From NCBI GenBank assembly GCA_015059735.1, contig SUZX01000005.1:62001-126000 (forward strand): a stretch of 64,000 nucleotides of DNA, in the 5' to 3' direction. Source of the stretch: Rikenellaceae bacterium (GTDB taxonomy: Bacteria > Bacteroidota > Bacteroidia > Bacteroidales > Rikenellaceae). Shown piece by piece: positions 37,454 to 46,148 of the stretch; within the stretch, counting starts at the first letter, position 1, and each line of letters starts with the position of its first letter. Made by a program: the position numbers and the translations under genes. The notes under the pieces are model-generated. The model did no database searches, was not told the DNA's origin, and saw only the letters and a program-made list of their open reading frames with translations.

Positions 37454-38809
37454 TTACTTTTTAGGAGCTGCTGCGGCGGCACGCGAACGGATGATACCCA
37501 TTACAGTCTGTTTGCCGAGACGCACCCAGTCGAGCAAAGGTAAATAAGCAGGACACGACGATTGGCAACAGCCACACTCGATACACGATGTGATCATTTG
37601 AGCCTCCAACTCGTCCCAACCCTTCTTGCGTGCCATTTTTGCGAGGTAATAAGGTTCCAAACCCATTGGGCAGGCTGAAACACATTTGGCACATTTGATA
37701 CATTGCGATGGTTCGCGACGTACGGCATCGTTACCACTCATGACTGTAATACCTGAGCAGCCTTTCGTGACAGGAGATTCGAGGTTGACCATAGCGCGTC
37801 CCATCATCGGACCTCCATTGATTATTTTGCCTGCATCTTCCGGAAGTCCTCCGGCAGCTTCGAGCAACGAAAGGATAGGCGTTCCCATGCGTGTTAGCAG
37901 ATTTTTGGGACTTTTCATCCCTTTTCCCGTTGCTGTTACAACACGTTCGATCAACGGTTTGTTCTTTTGAACAGCTTCATAAACCGCGACGGTTGTTGAA
38001 GCGTTGCACACCACAGCTCCTACATCAATGGGCAATGCGGGAGGAGGAGGTACCTGACGACCTGTAACAGCCGCGATCAATTGTTTTTCGCCACCTTGCG
38101 GATATCTTACTTTTAATGGAGTAACCTCAATTCCCGTATAGCCATTTTGAACGATCAGGTTGCGCAGATGAGCGATGGCATCGGGTTTGTTGTTCTCAAT
38201 GCCGATATAAGCTTGTTTTACATCAATGGCTTTCATCAAGATCGTAACTCCTACAAGTAATTCTTCGCCACGTTCAAGCATGGTGCGGTGGTCGGAAGTA
38301 AGGTAAGGCTCGCACTCCACACCGTTGATGATCAAAGCTTCGGCTTTCTTGCCAGCAGGGATAGAAAGTTTTACATGGGTGGGGAATGTGGCACCGCCCA
38401 TGCCGACAATGCCGGCATCTTTGATCTTGGCGATAATCTCTTGTGCCGAGAGGTTGCATTCACGTATCAACTCTTTCGAGCGATCGATAGTATCAACCCA
38501 CTCATCACCCTCGCGTTTGATGGTAATCATTACCTGACGCAACCCTTGACCGTTAGGCTGGGCATCGACAGCTGTAACCGTTCCCGAGATGGGCGAATGG
38601 ATATTCGCCGACATGAAACTGCCGGCCTCGGCGATCAACTGACCGGTGAGGACTTTGTCGCCTTTGGCAACTTTGGCAACAGCGGGAGCACCAATATGCT
38701 GGGCAAGGGGGATGTTTACCACCTCCGGCAGCGGAAGCACTTCGATAGGCTTGGCGCAACTCAGCTTGTTTTCCGACGGATGAACTCCGCCTATTGGAAA
38801 TGTCTTCAT
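37454..38809 (-). CDS. rnfC: Rnf complex subunit C
   Basis: A 451-residue subunit that binds NADH and FMN and passes electrons through two [4Fe-4S] clusters. The clusters are at the C-terminal CIKCAKCVSACP and CIECGCCQSSCP motifs. The N-terminal region carries a Rnf-type lipoyl/biotinyl-like fold with GGVHPSENK at the start. It ends in an Ala/Lys tail and follows rnfB by 25 bases. Confidence 0.94.
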   Translation of the reverse strand: MKTFPIGGVHPSENKLSCAKPIEVLPLPEVVNIPLAQHIGAPAVAKVAKGDKVLTGQLIAEAGSFMSANIHSPISGTVTAVDAQPNGQGLRQVMITIKREGDEWVDTIDRSKELIRECNLSAQEIIAKIKDAGIVGMGGATFPTHVKLSIPAGKKAEALIINGVECEPYLTSDHRTMLERGEELLVGVTILMKAIDVKQAYIGIENNKPDAIAHLRNLIVQNGYTGIEVTPLKVRYPQGGEKQLIAAVTGRQVPPPPALPIDVGAVVCNASTTVAVYEAVQKNKPLIERVVTATGKGMKSPKNLLTRMGTPILSLLEAAGGLPEDAGKIINGGPMMGRAMVNLESPVTKGCSGITVMSGNDAVRREPSQCIKCAKCVSACPMGLEPYYLAKMARKKGWDELEAQMITSCIECGCCQSSCPAYLPLLDWVRLGKQTVMGIIRSRAAAAAPKK

Positions 38810-38834
38810 ATTTCGGATTGTTTTTTACATAAGG

Positions 38835-39743
38835 TTATTTGTTCTCTGCTACCGGCTCGGAATTTTTCGAAGCAGCTTCAACCGGAGTTGTTTTGGGAGC
38901 AGCGGGAGTCTTCGGTTCTTTGGGCAACGGATCCATGCCTACAAGTTTGATAGCACCGGTGGGGCACTCGTTCACACATTTACGGCACAATTTACATTTT
39001 TGCGGATCAATATAAGCTACATTGTTCTCTACTGTGATAGCACCAAAAGCACAAACTTTGGCACATTTGCCACAGCCGATACAGCCTGCTTTGCAGGCTT
39101 TCATCACTGCCGCACCCTTGTCTTTTGATACGCACGACACATAAACGGCACGATTTTTAGACCATTTCTTGCGCAATTCGATGATCATTTTGGGACAAGC
39201 TTTCACGCATGCGCCACATGCTGTACATTTGTCAACATCAACCTCGGGAAGCCCTGTCGCAGGATTGATATGAATGGCATCAAAAGCGCAAGCGACTTCG
39301 CAATCACCAAAGCCCAAACAGCCGAAGGCGCAGCCCGTCTCGCCGATATAGAGAGCCGAGGCAACAGCACACGATTTGGCTCCATCGAACTGATTGATAC
39401 GCGGACGCTTCTCACATGTGCCGCCACAACGAATAGTAGCCACCTGCGGCTCTTTTTCCGCAGCTGCTTTTCCGAGGTAAGTTGCCACTGCTTTCATGCA
39501 CTCGCTACCACCTACCGGACAGAAGAGCGATGAAATGTCGTCGTTCTTCACGAGTGCATCGGCCATACCCCGACAACCGGCGAATCCGCAACCACCGCAG
39601 TTGGCACCCGGCAGCATCTTCTCCACCTCATCGATACGGGGATCCTCCTCAACCCGAAATTTTTGGGCCACAAAATAAAGAATCACCGCAGAAAGTACAC
39701 CTAACACACACAAAGTCAGGATTGTGTAAATTAAAACTTCCAT
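38835..39743 (-). CDS. rnfB: Rnf complex subunit B
   Basis: A 302-residue ferredoxin-like electron-input subunit. The start is ATG 39743; the upstream frame belongs to the previous gene. It has an N-terminal membrane helix (about 5-25), the Fe-S motif GANCGGCGFAGCRGM (Cys49, 52, 57) and several CxxCxxCxxxC clusters in the rest. The start codon overlaps the stop of the RseC-like gene by 1 base (TAATG), showing tight coupling. It has a Pro/Ala/Lys-rich C-terminus. Confidence 0.94.
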   Translation of the reverse strand: MEVLIYTILTLCVLGVLSAVILYFVAQKFRVEEDPRIDEVEKMLPGANCGGCGFAGCRGMADALVKNDDISSLFCPVGGSECMKAVATYLGKAAAEKEPQVATIRCGGTCEKRPRINQFDGAKSCAVASALYIGETGCAFGCLGFGDCEVACAFDAIHINPATGLPEVDVDKCTACGACVKACPKMIIELRKKWSKNRAVYVSCVSKDKGAAVMKACKAGCIGCGKCAKVCAFGAITVENNVAYIDPQKCKLCRKCVNECPTGAIKLVGMDPLPKEPKTPAAPKTTPVEAASKNSEPVAENK

Positions 39744-40162
39744 TAGATTTTTGTTATTGTAAATTGAATTGTATGTTCTATTTTTCGACGAAAAAGCCAA
39801 AGGATAAAATAGTAAAACAATACGGCGACCACAGCAGTTCCAGCGGCAAATCCTTCGCTCCAATTCAGCCCGATAATCGTCGTAACCAAACTTACCATTA
39901 AGATGAGTAGAGCTCCGACGTAAGCCAACAATACTGATAACATGCCGACATATTGACGTACTCCGACAGAAACGACATCGCCCGAAGCAAACATAGCCGA
40001 TTGCGAAGTTTGTACCGAGATGATTTTCTCCTGTGTTTCAGCCAGTCCACAAGCCTGCCGCGCCTTGCAAGAACCGCATGCGCTATGTGATGTAATTTTT
40101 ACGTACACCGTATTGTCTTCCACCTCAGCTACAACTCCGGTATGTTGAATTTCTTTGGCCAA
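39743..40162 (-). CDS. RseC/SoxR-reducing-system-like membrane protein
   Basis: A 139-residue protein with a cytoplasmic Cys-rich start (HSACGSCKARQACGL, residues about 26-42) and two membrane helices (about 75-95 and 100-125), as in RseC proteins that adjoin Rnf genes. In relatives it is part of a system linked to SoxR/Rnf reducing power; its precise job in Bacteroidales is not known. The start is a TTG at 40162; the frame runs open into nadE above it. It is 19 bases downstream of the nadE stop. Confidence 0.78.
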   Translation of the reverse strand: MAKEIQHTGVVAEVEDNTVYVKITSHSACGSCKARQACGLAETQEKIISVQTSQSAMFASGDVVSVGVRQYVGMLSVLLAYVGALLILMVSLVTTIIGLNWSEGFAAGTAVVAVLFYYFILWLFRRKIEHTIQFTITKI

Positions 40163-40181
40163 AACTTTGAGTTTTAGATCC

Positions 40182-41762
40182 TTAATCTCCGTATTTATTG
40201 GTAAGAGGCATCAGTCGTTCGTGACCGAATGAGCATGCCGAAAGACGTAATATGGGCGGGAACTGATAGCGTTTTTTCTCGTTTCGCATGATCATTCTGT
40301 GTATATTCTCCACAACATCAGAGTCAAAACCGGCATTGATGATCTCTTCTCGGTGTTGTCCCTTTTCGATCATGCGATAGAGGATTGCATCAACGACCTC
40401 ATAAGGTGGCAGAATGTCGCTGTCTTTCTGCCCAGGATGCAATTCCGAAGAAGGCTCTTTTTTGAGAATGGTTTCGGGAATCACATCGTTGCTGATACGA
40501 TTGATATAACGAGCCAAATCGAATATTTCACTCTTGTAAAGATCTCCCGTAGGGCTGAATGCTCCGGCAGTATCGCCATACAACGTGCAGAGACCCAACG
40601 CATTTTCGCTCTTGTTCGAGGAGTTGAGCAGGATATAATCAGTTTTATTCTGTACGGCCATTAACAGCGCCATACGGATACGGGTTTGGATATTTTCCTC
40701 GGTAGAGTCGAATTCGCGACCTCCGATCACCGGTTTGAGCGTGTTGACAACACTAGTGTAGATTTCGGTAATGGGAATCACATTGTATTCGATCCCTAAA
40801 TTTTCAGCCAATATCTTGGCGTCTTCGACCGAATCATCGGGTGAGAATTGCGAGGGCATCAGCAGTGCTCGCACATTTTCTTTTCCCAAAGCTGCGGTGG
40901 CAATAGCTGCAACAACGGCCGAATCGATACCTCCCGAAAGTCCGATACAGGCTTTTTGGTAACCATTTTTTCGGAAGAAATCGCGCAATCCGCAACATGC
41001 GGCTTGATAAACCATTTGTGTGCGGGCGTCGCCGGCAGTAGAAATTTCGATGGGGGTATCGGTGGCTTTGGTGTCGAAAATCTGAAAATCCTCTTCGAAA
41101 TGTTTCATCATCAGAACCAATTCGCCCCGATTGTTGAATGCACCGGAGGAGCCGTCGTAAACAATATCGGTTGAGCCGCCAACCTGATTGACCAATACGA
41201 TGTTTTTGCCTTCGACAAATGCCAAATTGCGCATCAGTTCATAACGATACGAGAGTGTCCCTTTACCGTATTTTCGGGCATTGATTGAGATGACCGTTTC
41301 GGCCGAATGGTCGAAATTGCGTTCGCGGCTGAGGTCATCACCGACAATAATAGCGCATTTATGCCCTTTGATTGTCGCATATTCAAAACCTTTGGAGGGA
41401 ATTAGGAATCCCATCTCGCGACGAGCCGTAATGTGTTTCTTGCCGATATAGCGCAATACTTTGCGATCTTGAATCAAAGCTGCGGCACTGATCGTGCCGT
41501 TTGAAGTAAGGATAGGCAACCCCACAATGACTGCGATGCCGTCGCAGCATGAGGCAATTTCAACCAACGCATCCTCACATAATTCGAGAAATGTGGATTT
41601 CCGTAATAGGTCAAATGCCGGAGTTCCACTCACGGCCTGCTCGGCAAAGACTACTAAATCAGCACCTTGCGCTTTGGCATTTTGAATCGAACCGATAATT
41701 TTCGAAGTGTTACCATCGATGTCACCGACCGTATAATTCAGCTGGGCAATAGCTATTTTCAT
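40182..41762 (-). CDS. nadE: NAD+ synthase, glutamine-type architecture but lacking the glutaminase Cys
   Basis: A 526-residue two-domain enzyme. The N-terminal (residues 1-260) is a nitrilase-like glutaminase; the C-terminal is an ammonia-using NAD synthase with the PP-loop GLSGGIDSAV and LMPSQFSPDDSVEDA. In the glutaminase part the Glu (Glu41, in FAEQAVSG) and Lys (KK at 108-109) are present, but the CED stretch that carries the nucleophile in relatives is GDD here (residues 141-143), so Cys is Gly141. It may use free NH3 instead of glutamine. It is the first gene of the nadE-rnf run. Confidence 0.86.
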   Translation of the reverse strand: MKIAIAQLNYTVGDIDGNTSKIIGSIQNAKAQGADLVVFAEQAVSGTPAFDLLRKSTFLELCEDALVEIASCCDGIAVIVGLPILTSNGTISAAALIQDRKVLRYIGKKHITARREMGFLIPSKGFEYATIKGHKCAIIVGDDLSRERNFDHSAETVISINARKYGKGTLSYRYELMRNLAFVEGKNIVLVNQVGGSTDIVYDGSSGAFNNRGELVLMMKHFEEDFQIFDTKATDTPIEISTAGDARTQMVYQAACCGLRDFFRKNGYQKACIGLSGGIDSAVVAAIATAALGKENVRALLMPSQFSPDDSVEDAKILAENLGIEYNVIPITEIYTSVVNTLKPVIGGREFDSTEENIQTRIRMALLMAVQNKTDYILLNSSNKSENALGLCTLYGDTAGAFSPTGDLYKSEIFDLARYINRISNDVIPETILKKEPSSELHPGQKDSDILPPYEVVDAILYRMIEKGQHREEIINAGFDSDVVENIHRMIMRNEKKRYQFPPILRLSACSFGHERLMPLTNKYGD

Positions 41763-41794
41763 TTGAGTAGTAATTAAAGCAAACTACAACGTAG

Positions 41795-41802
41795 CAAAGG
41801 TA
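41795..41802 (-). promoter_or_regulatory. Candidate -7 box of the nadE-rnf operon
   Basis: TACCTTTG on the minus strand, about 33 bases before the nadE start; no clear -33 element at normal distance. Confidence 0.45.
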
Positions 41803-41853
41803 AGGATTATTTACCAAAGTCGAAAGAAAATCAGTGTTAATAAAATAACGGAA

Positions 41854-41904
41854 TTGCACGTTTGATATGCCATACTCTTTGGAACAGGCATATCAAACAT
41901 GCAA
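41854..41904 (-). terminator. Hairpin between the SRPBCC gene and nadE
   Basis: 18-bp arms at 41854-41871 and 41887-41904 (ttgcacgtttgatatgcc with one mismatched position). Located 29 bases after the SRPBCC gene stop on the minus strand, and followed by a T-rich run. Likely terminator of the porX-tsaE-SRPBCC unit. Confidence 0.75.
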
Positions 41905-41932
41905 CGTTGAAAATCGGTCGAATGTATGAAAC

Positions 41933-42337
41933 CTATTGGAATGCCCGAGCAATCCCTTCGGCAATATGATCTACGGCTTCTTGTAATTTGTTGCCGATCA
42001 TCATGCGCATCATCATATTCAGTTCGACGTGCAGAACTAAACGCAGACGTGTATCGGTGTCGCTGACTTTATGGAGTTGAATCCAAAAAGCAAAGTCCAT
42101 AGGTACTCCGCTTCCTTCATCACCGATGATCTTTACATGCTTCGGTTCGATCCGTTCCTCCATACGGAGTTTTACGGTGAAACCTTTGGCTTTGAAGGAG
42201 CAATGTTCCTCGGAAGCCTGCCATTCCTCGACCTTGTCGGCCAAAGCGGGTGTGAGATTATCGAAACGGCTGATAGCCGCATAGATCTGCTCCGCAGGGC
42301 GCAGGATCTGATGCTGTTTGGAAATATATTCTTGCAT
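41933..42337 (-). CDS. SRPBCC/START-like superfamily protein
   Basis: A 134-residue protein with an overall Bet v 1-like (polyketide cyclase) pattern: RPAEQIYAAISRFDNLTP at the start, a central E-x-x-E-P-K-H-V-K-I and a C-terminal helix H-I-A-E-G-I-A-R-A-F-Q. Its ligand is unknown. It follows tsaE by 28 bases and is likely in the same operon. Confidence 0.72.
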   Translation of the reverse strand: MQEYISKQHQILRPAEQIYAAISRFDNLTPALADKVEEWQASEEHCSFKAKGFTVKLRMEERIEPKHVKIIGDEGSGVPMDFAFWIQLHKVSDTDTRLRLVLHVELNMMMRMMIGNKLQEAVDHIAEGIARAFQ

Positions 42338-42365
42338 GATTTATGGGTTAATTATCGATAAACTA

Positions 42366-42782
42366 TTAGTCTATTTCGAAGGTGCGTTTGGTTTCATCTT
42401 CAACGGTAATGTGCACTGTGATAACATCTTCGGGGAGTAGCGGCTCGATGCGTTCAGGCCATTCTACTAAGCAGATCTCTCCCGAATAGAAATACTCTTC
42501 GTAGCCGAAATCATAGGCTTCGCGGAGATCTTCAAGTCGATAAAAATCGAAATGGTAGATACGACGATCTGTTGCCCCTTGATATTGATTGACAATGGCA
42601 AAGGTCGGACTAGTTACCGTGTCGGTAGCTCCCAATTGTGTCACAATTTCGCGAATAAGAGTGGTTTTGCCGGCACCCATTTCTCCGCGAAAGATTACCA
42701 CCGATCGATCGTCGATGGTTTCGATAACGGCACGGGCCACATCGGGCAATTCATTGAGGGAATTGATGCGAATGGTTTTCAT
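42366..42782 (-). CDS. tsaE: tRNA N6-threonylcarbamoyladenosine biosynthesis ATPase TsaE
   Basis: A 138-residue P-loop protein with Walker A GEMGAGKTTLIREI, the TSPTFAIVNQYQG switch and the F-D-F-Y-R-L-x-D segment of TsaE. It regulates the TsaBD complex that makes t6A37. It begins 2 bases downstream of porX, so their expression is coupled. Confidence 0.92.
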   Translation of the reverse strand: MKTIRINSLNELPDVARAVIETIDDRSVVIFRGEMGAGKTTLIREIVTQLGATDTVTSPTFAIVNQYQGATDRRIYHFDFYRLEDLREAYDFGYEEYFYSGEICLVEWPERIEPLLPEDVITVHITVEDETKRTFEID

Positions 42783-42784
42783 GT

Positions 42785-44335
42785 TTAGGCTTTGGGCTTC
42801 AATACAATATAGGGTACAATCATCTCCTCCATCGAAATGCCGCCATGTTGGAATGTGTTGCGATAATAGCGAATGTGGCGATTGGCATCGTTGTTATAAA
42901 TCAGGAAATCGGAGTTGTAGGCAAAAATATAACTCGACGTCAGGTTGCTTGATGGCAGTTGAATATCTTCGGGACGCAGGATCTCGTAAACTTCGCGCGA
43001 GTTATATGCCAAATTTCGACCTGTTTTATACCGTAAGTTTGCCGAAGTCTCGCGATCTCCGGTAACCTTCACCGGATTATCGACCCGAATGGTGCCATGA
43101 TCGGAGGTGATGATCACGGTGTGTCCACGCTCGGAGAGCAGTTTCAAAATAGTATATAGGTCGGAATGTTCGAACCACGAGCGAGTCAGCGAGCGGAAAG
43201 CGGCTTCGTCTTCGGTAAGTTCTCGTATGACATCGGTTTCGGTGCGAGCATGCGAAAGGATGTCGAGGAAATTATAGATGATTACCGAGAAATCGGCATC
43301 GTAGATTTTTTGGATATTATCGACCAAACGACGTCCTTGTTCGGGACGCACCAATTTGTCGAATGAGATTCGCCATTGTTTGCCGCTTTGGTTCATCAAA
43401 CGGCGTAAAAATTCCTCTTCGTATTGATTTTTACCTCCGTCTTCGTTATCGTTAAGCCATTTGTTTGGCATCAGTTTGTCTATAGCTAACGGCATCAAGC
43501 CGGCAAAAACGGCATTACGTGCGTATTGGGTTGCAGTGGGTAGGATTGCACAATAGAAATCGTCTTGCAAAATATCGTAATAGCCACGTAACATCGAAGA
43601 GATGGCTCGCCACTGATCATAACGGAAATTGTCGATTAACAACAGCGTGGTTTTCGGATTTTCATCGACTACCGGAAAGATATTTGTGCGCATCAGTGTA
43701 TGCGACATCACCGGAGTATCTTCGACACGTTTATTTATCCAATTGTAATAGTTGCGACGAACGAATTTGCAGAACTCCTGATTTGCCTCGCTTTTTTGAT
43801 ATGAGAGCACCTCTTTGATACTTTGGTCCGTAGAGGATTCTAATTCGATCTCCCAACCCGTAATCCGGCGGTAGAGTGAACACCAATCTTGAAATGTATC
43901 GGCCATTTGAAGCGATTGTGAGATGCGTCCAAACTCCGCTCGATAATCGGCGGTTGTTTGCTCAGTGACAAGCTGCTGAGAATGGACATGTTTTTTGATC
44001 GACAACAATACCTGATTGGGATTTACGGGTTTGATGAGATAATCGGCAATCTTCGATCCGATAGCCTTATTCATGATATTCTCCTCTTCGCTCTTGGTTA
44101 CCATGATAACCGGAGTCGTAGGGCGTATATCCTTGATCTTTGGCAGGGTTTCCAATCCGGTCATGCCGGGCATCATTTCGTCAAGAATGATCAAATCATA
44201 TGCAATCTCGGATGCCATGTCAATAGCATCATATCCGTTATTACAAGTATCAACCTCATATCCTTTTCCTTGCAAGAAAAGTACATGCGGTTTTAACAAT
44301 TCAATTTCATCATCGACCCAAAGTATTTTGACCAT
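42785..44335 (-). CDS. porX: PorX-type response regulator with PglZ domain
   Basis: The start at ATG 44335 gives 516 residues. The receiver domain has the phosphorylation site Asp52 (YDLIILDEMMPGM) and Lys at KSEEENI; it is followed by a linker and a long PglZ-type (alkaline phosphatase superfamily) C-terminal domain with DNFRYDQW and TSDHGTIRVDNP. PorX, with the histidine kinase PorY, controls type IX secretion genes in Porphyromonas and relatives. PorY is not in the window. A TTG lies 3 codons upstream and could also start it. Confidence 0.9.
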   Translation of the reverse strand: MVKILWVDDEIELLKPHVLFLQGKGYEVDTCNNGYDAIDMASEIAYDLIILDEMMPGMTGLETLPKIKDIRPTTPVIMVTKSEEENIMNKAIGSKIADYLIKPVNPNQVLLSIKKHVHSQQLVTEQTTADYRAEFGRISQSLQMADTFQDWCSLYRRITGWEIELESSTDQSIKEVLSYQKSEANQEFCKFVRRNYYNWINKRVEDTPVMSHTLMRTNIFPVVDENPKTTLLLIDNFRYDQWRAISSMLRGYYDILQDDFYCAILPTATQYARNAVFAGLMPLAIDKLMPNKWLNDNEDGGKNQYEEEFLRRLMNQSGKQWRISFDKLVRPEQGRRLVDNIQKIYDADFSVIIYNFLDILSHARTETDVIRELTEDEAAFRSLTRSWFEHSDLYTILKLLSERGHTVIITSDHGTIRVDNPVKVTGDRETSANLRYKTGRNLAYNSREVYEILRPEDIQLPSSNLTSSYIFAYNSDFLIYNNDANRHIRYYRNTFQHGGISMEEMIVPYIVLKPKA

Positions 44336-44474
44336 TGGTTGCAAATTTTAGGTAAAGGCAATGTGGCAACACATGCGCAAACAGCAAACAAAATTAGTTA
44401 TTTTTTAGCCAAACGCAAAAAACGGGCGTTTTATTGGATGAAACAAGAAAAAAGTGAGCTCATGATTATGAATC

Positions 44475-45157
44475 ATGCTAAACAGAATTAGGGGGAAAGG
44501 GAATGATGACCCAGACTGCAAAAAGAGTTGGAGAAGGAGAAATATATTTTTAACTTTGTATGAAATAATATACAAAACAATGGTATTGATAATTGCCTTA
44601 ATAATTCTACTCGCCATTTGGAGGATAAAAATGTCTTCCCCCCCCCGAAAATATTGGCAAGTATGGAGAATGGCGTGTCGCTCGAAAACTTGATTGGCTC
44701 CCCCAAGAGTATATCACGTTTAATGACATATTATTACCAACTCAATATGGCACAACGCAGATAGATCATATTGTAGTATGGGATATTTGTTATCGAAACA
44801 AAGAATTATAAAGGAAGGATATTCGGGCACGAAGATGCAGAAGAATGGAAGCAGAGTTTACTTGGAAAGAAAACATTTTGGGGTTGGTCGAGCGAGCAAT
44901 ACAAATTGAGAAATCCTATCCATTAGAATATAGCACATTTCAAAGCCGTAAGAAGAATATTAAGCGATTTGGGAGATTATACAATAATCCCTATTGTTGT
45001 ATTTGCTGATAGCGCAGAGTTAAATATAACTACACCTCACTACACGGTTATTAATTGGTGTGACCTGCACTCCACTATCAGGAGATATACAACTCCCTAC
45101 ATTAAGCAAGAAGATATACAAAAAATTGTAAGCAAAATATCACATAATTATCAATAA
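44475..45157 (+). pseudogene. Decayed NERD-domain (nuclease-related) gene
   Basis: Joining three frames gives a recognisable protein: an N-terminal membrane helix (about 44580-44625, MVLIIALIILLAIW), then frame 1 from about 44656 (GKYGEWRVARKLDWLPQEYI, FNDILLPTQYGTTQIDHIV), then a shift at about 44775 to frame 2 (YGIFVIETKNYKGRIFGHED, then LRNPI) with an in-frame TAG at 44924 in place of Gln in NPIHQN, and the C-terminal IIPIVVFADSAELN. The motif order is that of NERD proteins: QIDHIVV, IETKNYKG, NPIxQN. A run of nine Cs (44638-44646) is at the first shift. No ORF is intact, so it is probably dead. Confidence 0.75.
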
Positions 45158-45166
45158 GAGAACAAG

Positions 45167-46042
45167 ATGAAACGACTAATTCTATTAGTGTTGTTCGCAT
45201 TTGGCCTGTCCAAAGTTACAATGGCCGCCGACTTTGCTGGCAAAGGGACTCTCACCGAGCATACCTTTAAGCACAAGGGCGTCGAGTATAACTATTGGCT
45301 CTACCGACCAAGCAATCTGCCGGCAGATGCACCATTCGTAATGGTTTTTCACGGCTATGGGGCACGCAAAATTCCGACACTGCAATACGGCTTTAACCTT
45401 GTTGCCGATAAGCACGGCTTTGCTGTTTGCTACCCGTGCGGCCCTGCCGATCCTGCCGGAAACCGCTATTGGTCAATTGGATACAAGTATCACATCCAAG
45501 AGAATTTGATGCGTGACGATGTTGGCTTTACTGTCAAACTCGTGCAACATCTGCAACACGAGTATGGTTTCTCAAAGAAGAATGTTTTTGCCGCCGGCTA
45601 CTCAAATGGTGGCGCGATGTGTTACCTTTTGGCCTACAAAACACCGAAAAAATTTGCGGCATTCGGTGCCGTTGCGGGACACATCATGAAATATATGTAC
45701 GACCGCTTGACACCTAACGCAGTGCCCATTATCGAGATTCACGGCACAAAGGACTCTCTTGCACGTTGGAACGGCGATCCGCACAACAATGACTTGCGCG
45801 GTGCCGATATTGCAATTCCCTGTGTTACGGCACTTTGGGTGTCAGCCAACCGTTGTACACACGAAGAGGTAGAGATCCTTCCACAGCGTCGCAACAAGGT
45901 GGTCGCCCATCGCTTCGTAGGCGGTAAAAACGGCAATCAGGTATGGTTGTATGAGATTATTGACGGCAAACACGCTTACGCCGCGAAAGATTTGGATACA
46001 ACAGTCGAGATTTGGAAATTTTTCAGCATGTATCTCCAATAG
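45167..46042 (+). CDS. Secreted alpha/beta-hydrolase esterase (PHB depolymerase / feruloyl esterase-like)
   Basis: A 291-residue protein with a signal peptide (MKRLILLVLFAFGLSKVTMAA). The nucleophile elbow is GYSNGGA with Ser146; a His near the C-terminus (DGKHAY) and an Asp in HGTKDS would complete the triad. This is the LpqP/polyhydroxybutyrate depolymerase type of esterase, which in gut Bacteroidetes often acts on plant-cell-wall or acyl esters; the substrate is unknown. It follows the NERD remnant by 9 bases, and its codon choice (many AAG, GGC) looks a little different from neighbours. Confidence 0.83.
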   Translation: MKRLILLVLFAFGLSKVTMAADFAGKGTLTEHTFKHKGVEYNYWLYRPSNLPADAPFVMVFHGYGARKIPTLQYGFNLVADKHGFAVCYPCGPADPAGNRYWSIGYKYHIQENLMRDDVGFTVKLVQHLQHEYGFSKKNVFAAGYSNGGAMCYLLAYKTPKKFAAFGAVAGHIMKYMYDRLTPNAVPIIEIHGTKDSLARWNGDPHNNDLRGADIAIPCVTALWVSANRCTHEEVEILPQRRNKVVAHRFVGGKNGNQVWLYEIIDGKHAYAAKDLDTTVEIWKFFSMYLQ

Positions 46043-46081
46043 TCTTCGTTAACCCTTTTTTAGATAAACCTTAATAAAAAA

Positions 46082-46110
46082 TGACCGGAGCATGTTTTTT
46101 GCTCCGGTCA
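46082..46110. terminator. Bidirectional terminator
   Basis: Stem tgaccggagca (46082-46092) with complement (46100-46110) and a T-rich loop, between the converging esterase and zinc-ribbon genes. Confidence 0.82.
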
Positions 46111-46148
46111 TCGGGTTTATTCCGAATATAATGAATATGCCGATATGG

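Noticed and set aside
44638..44646. Poly-C tract as an active phase-variation switch
   Set aside because: A second frameshift and a stop codon in the same gene suggest it is dead, so active switching is unlikely.
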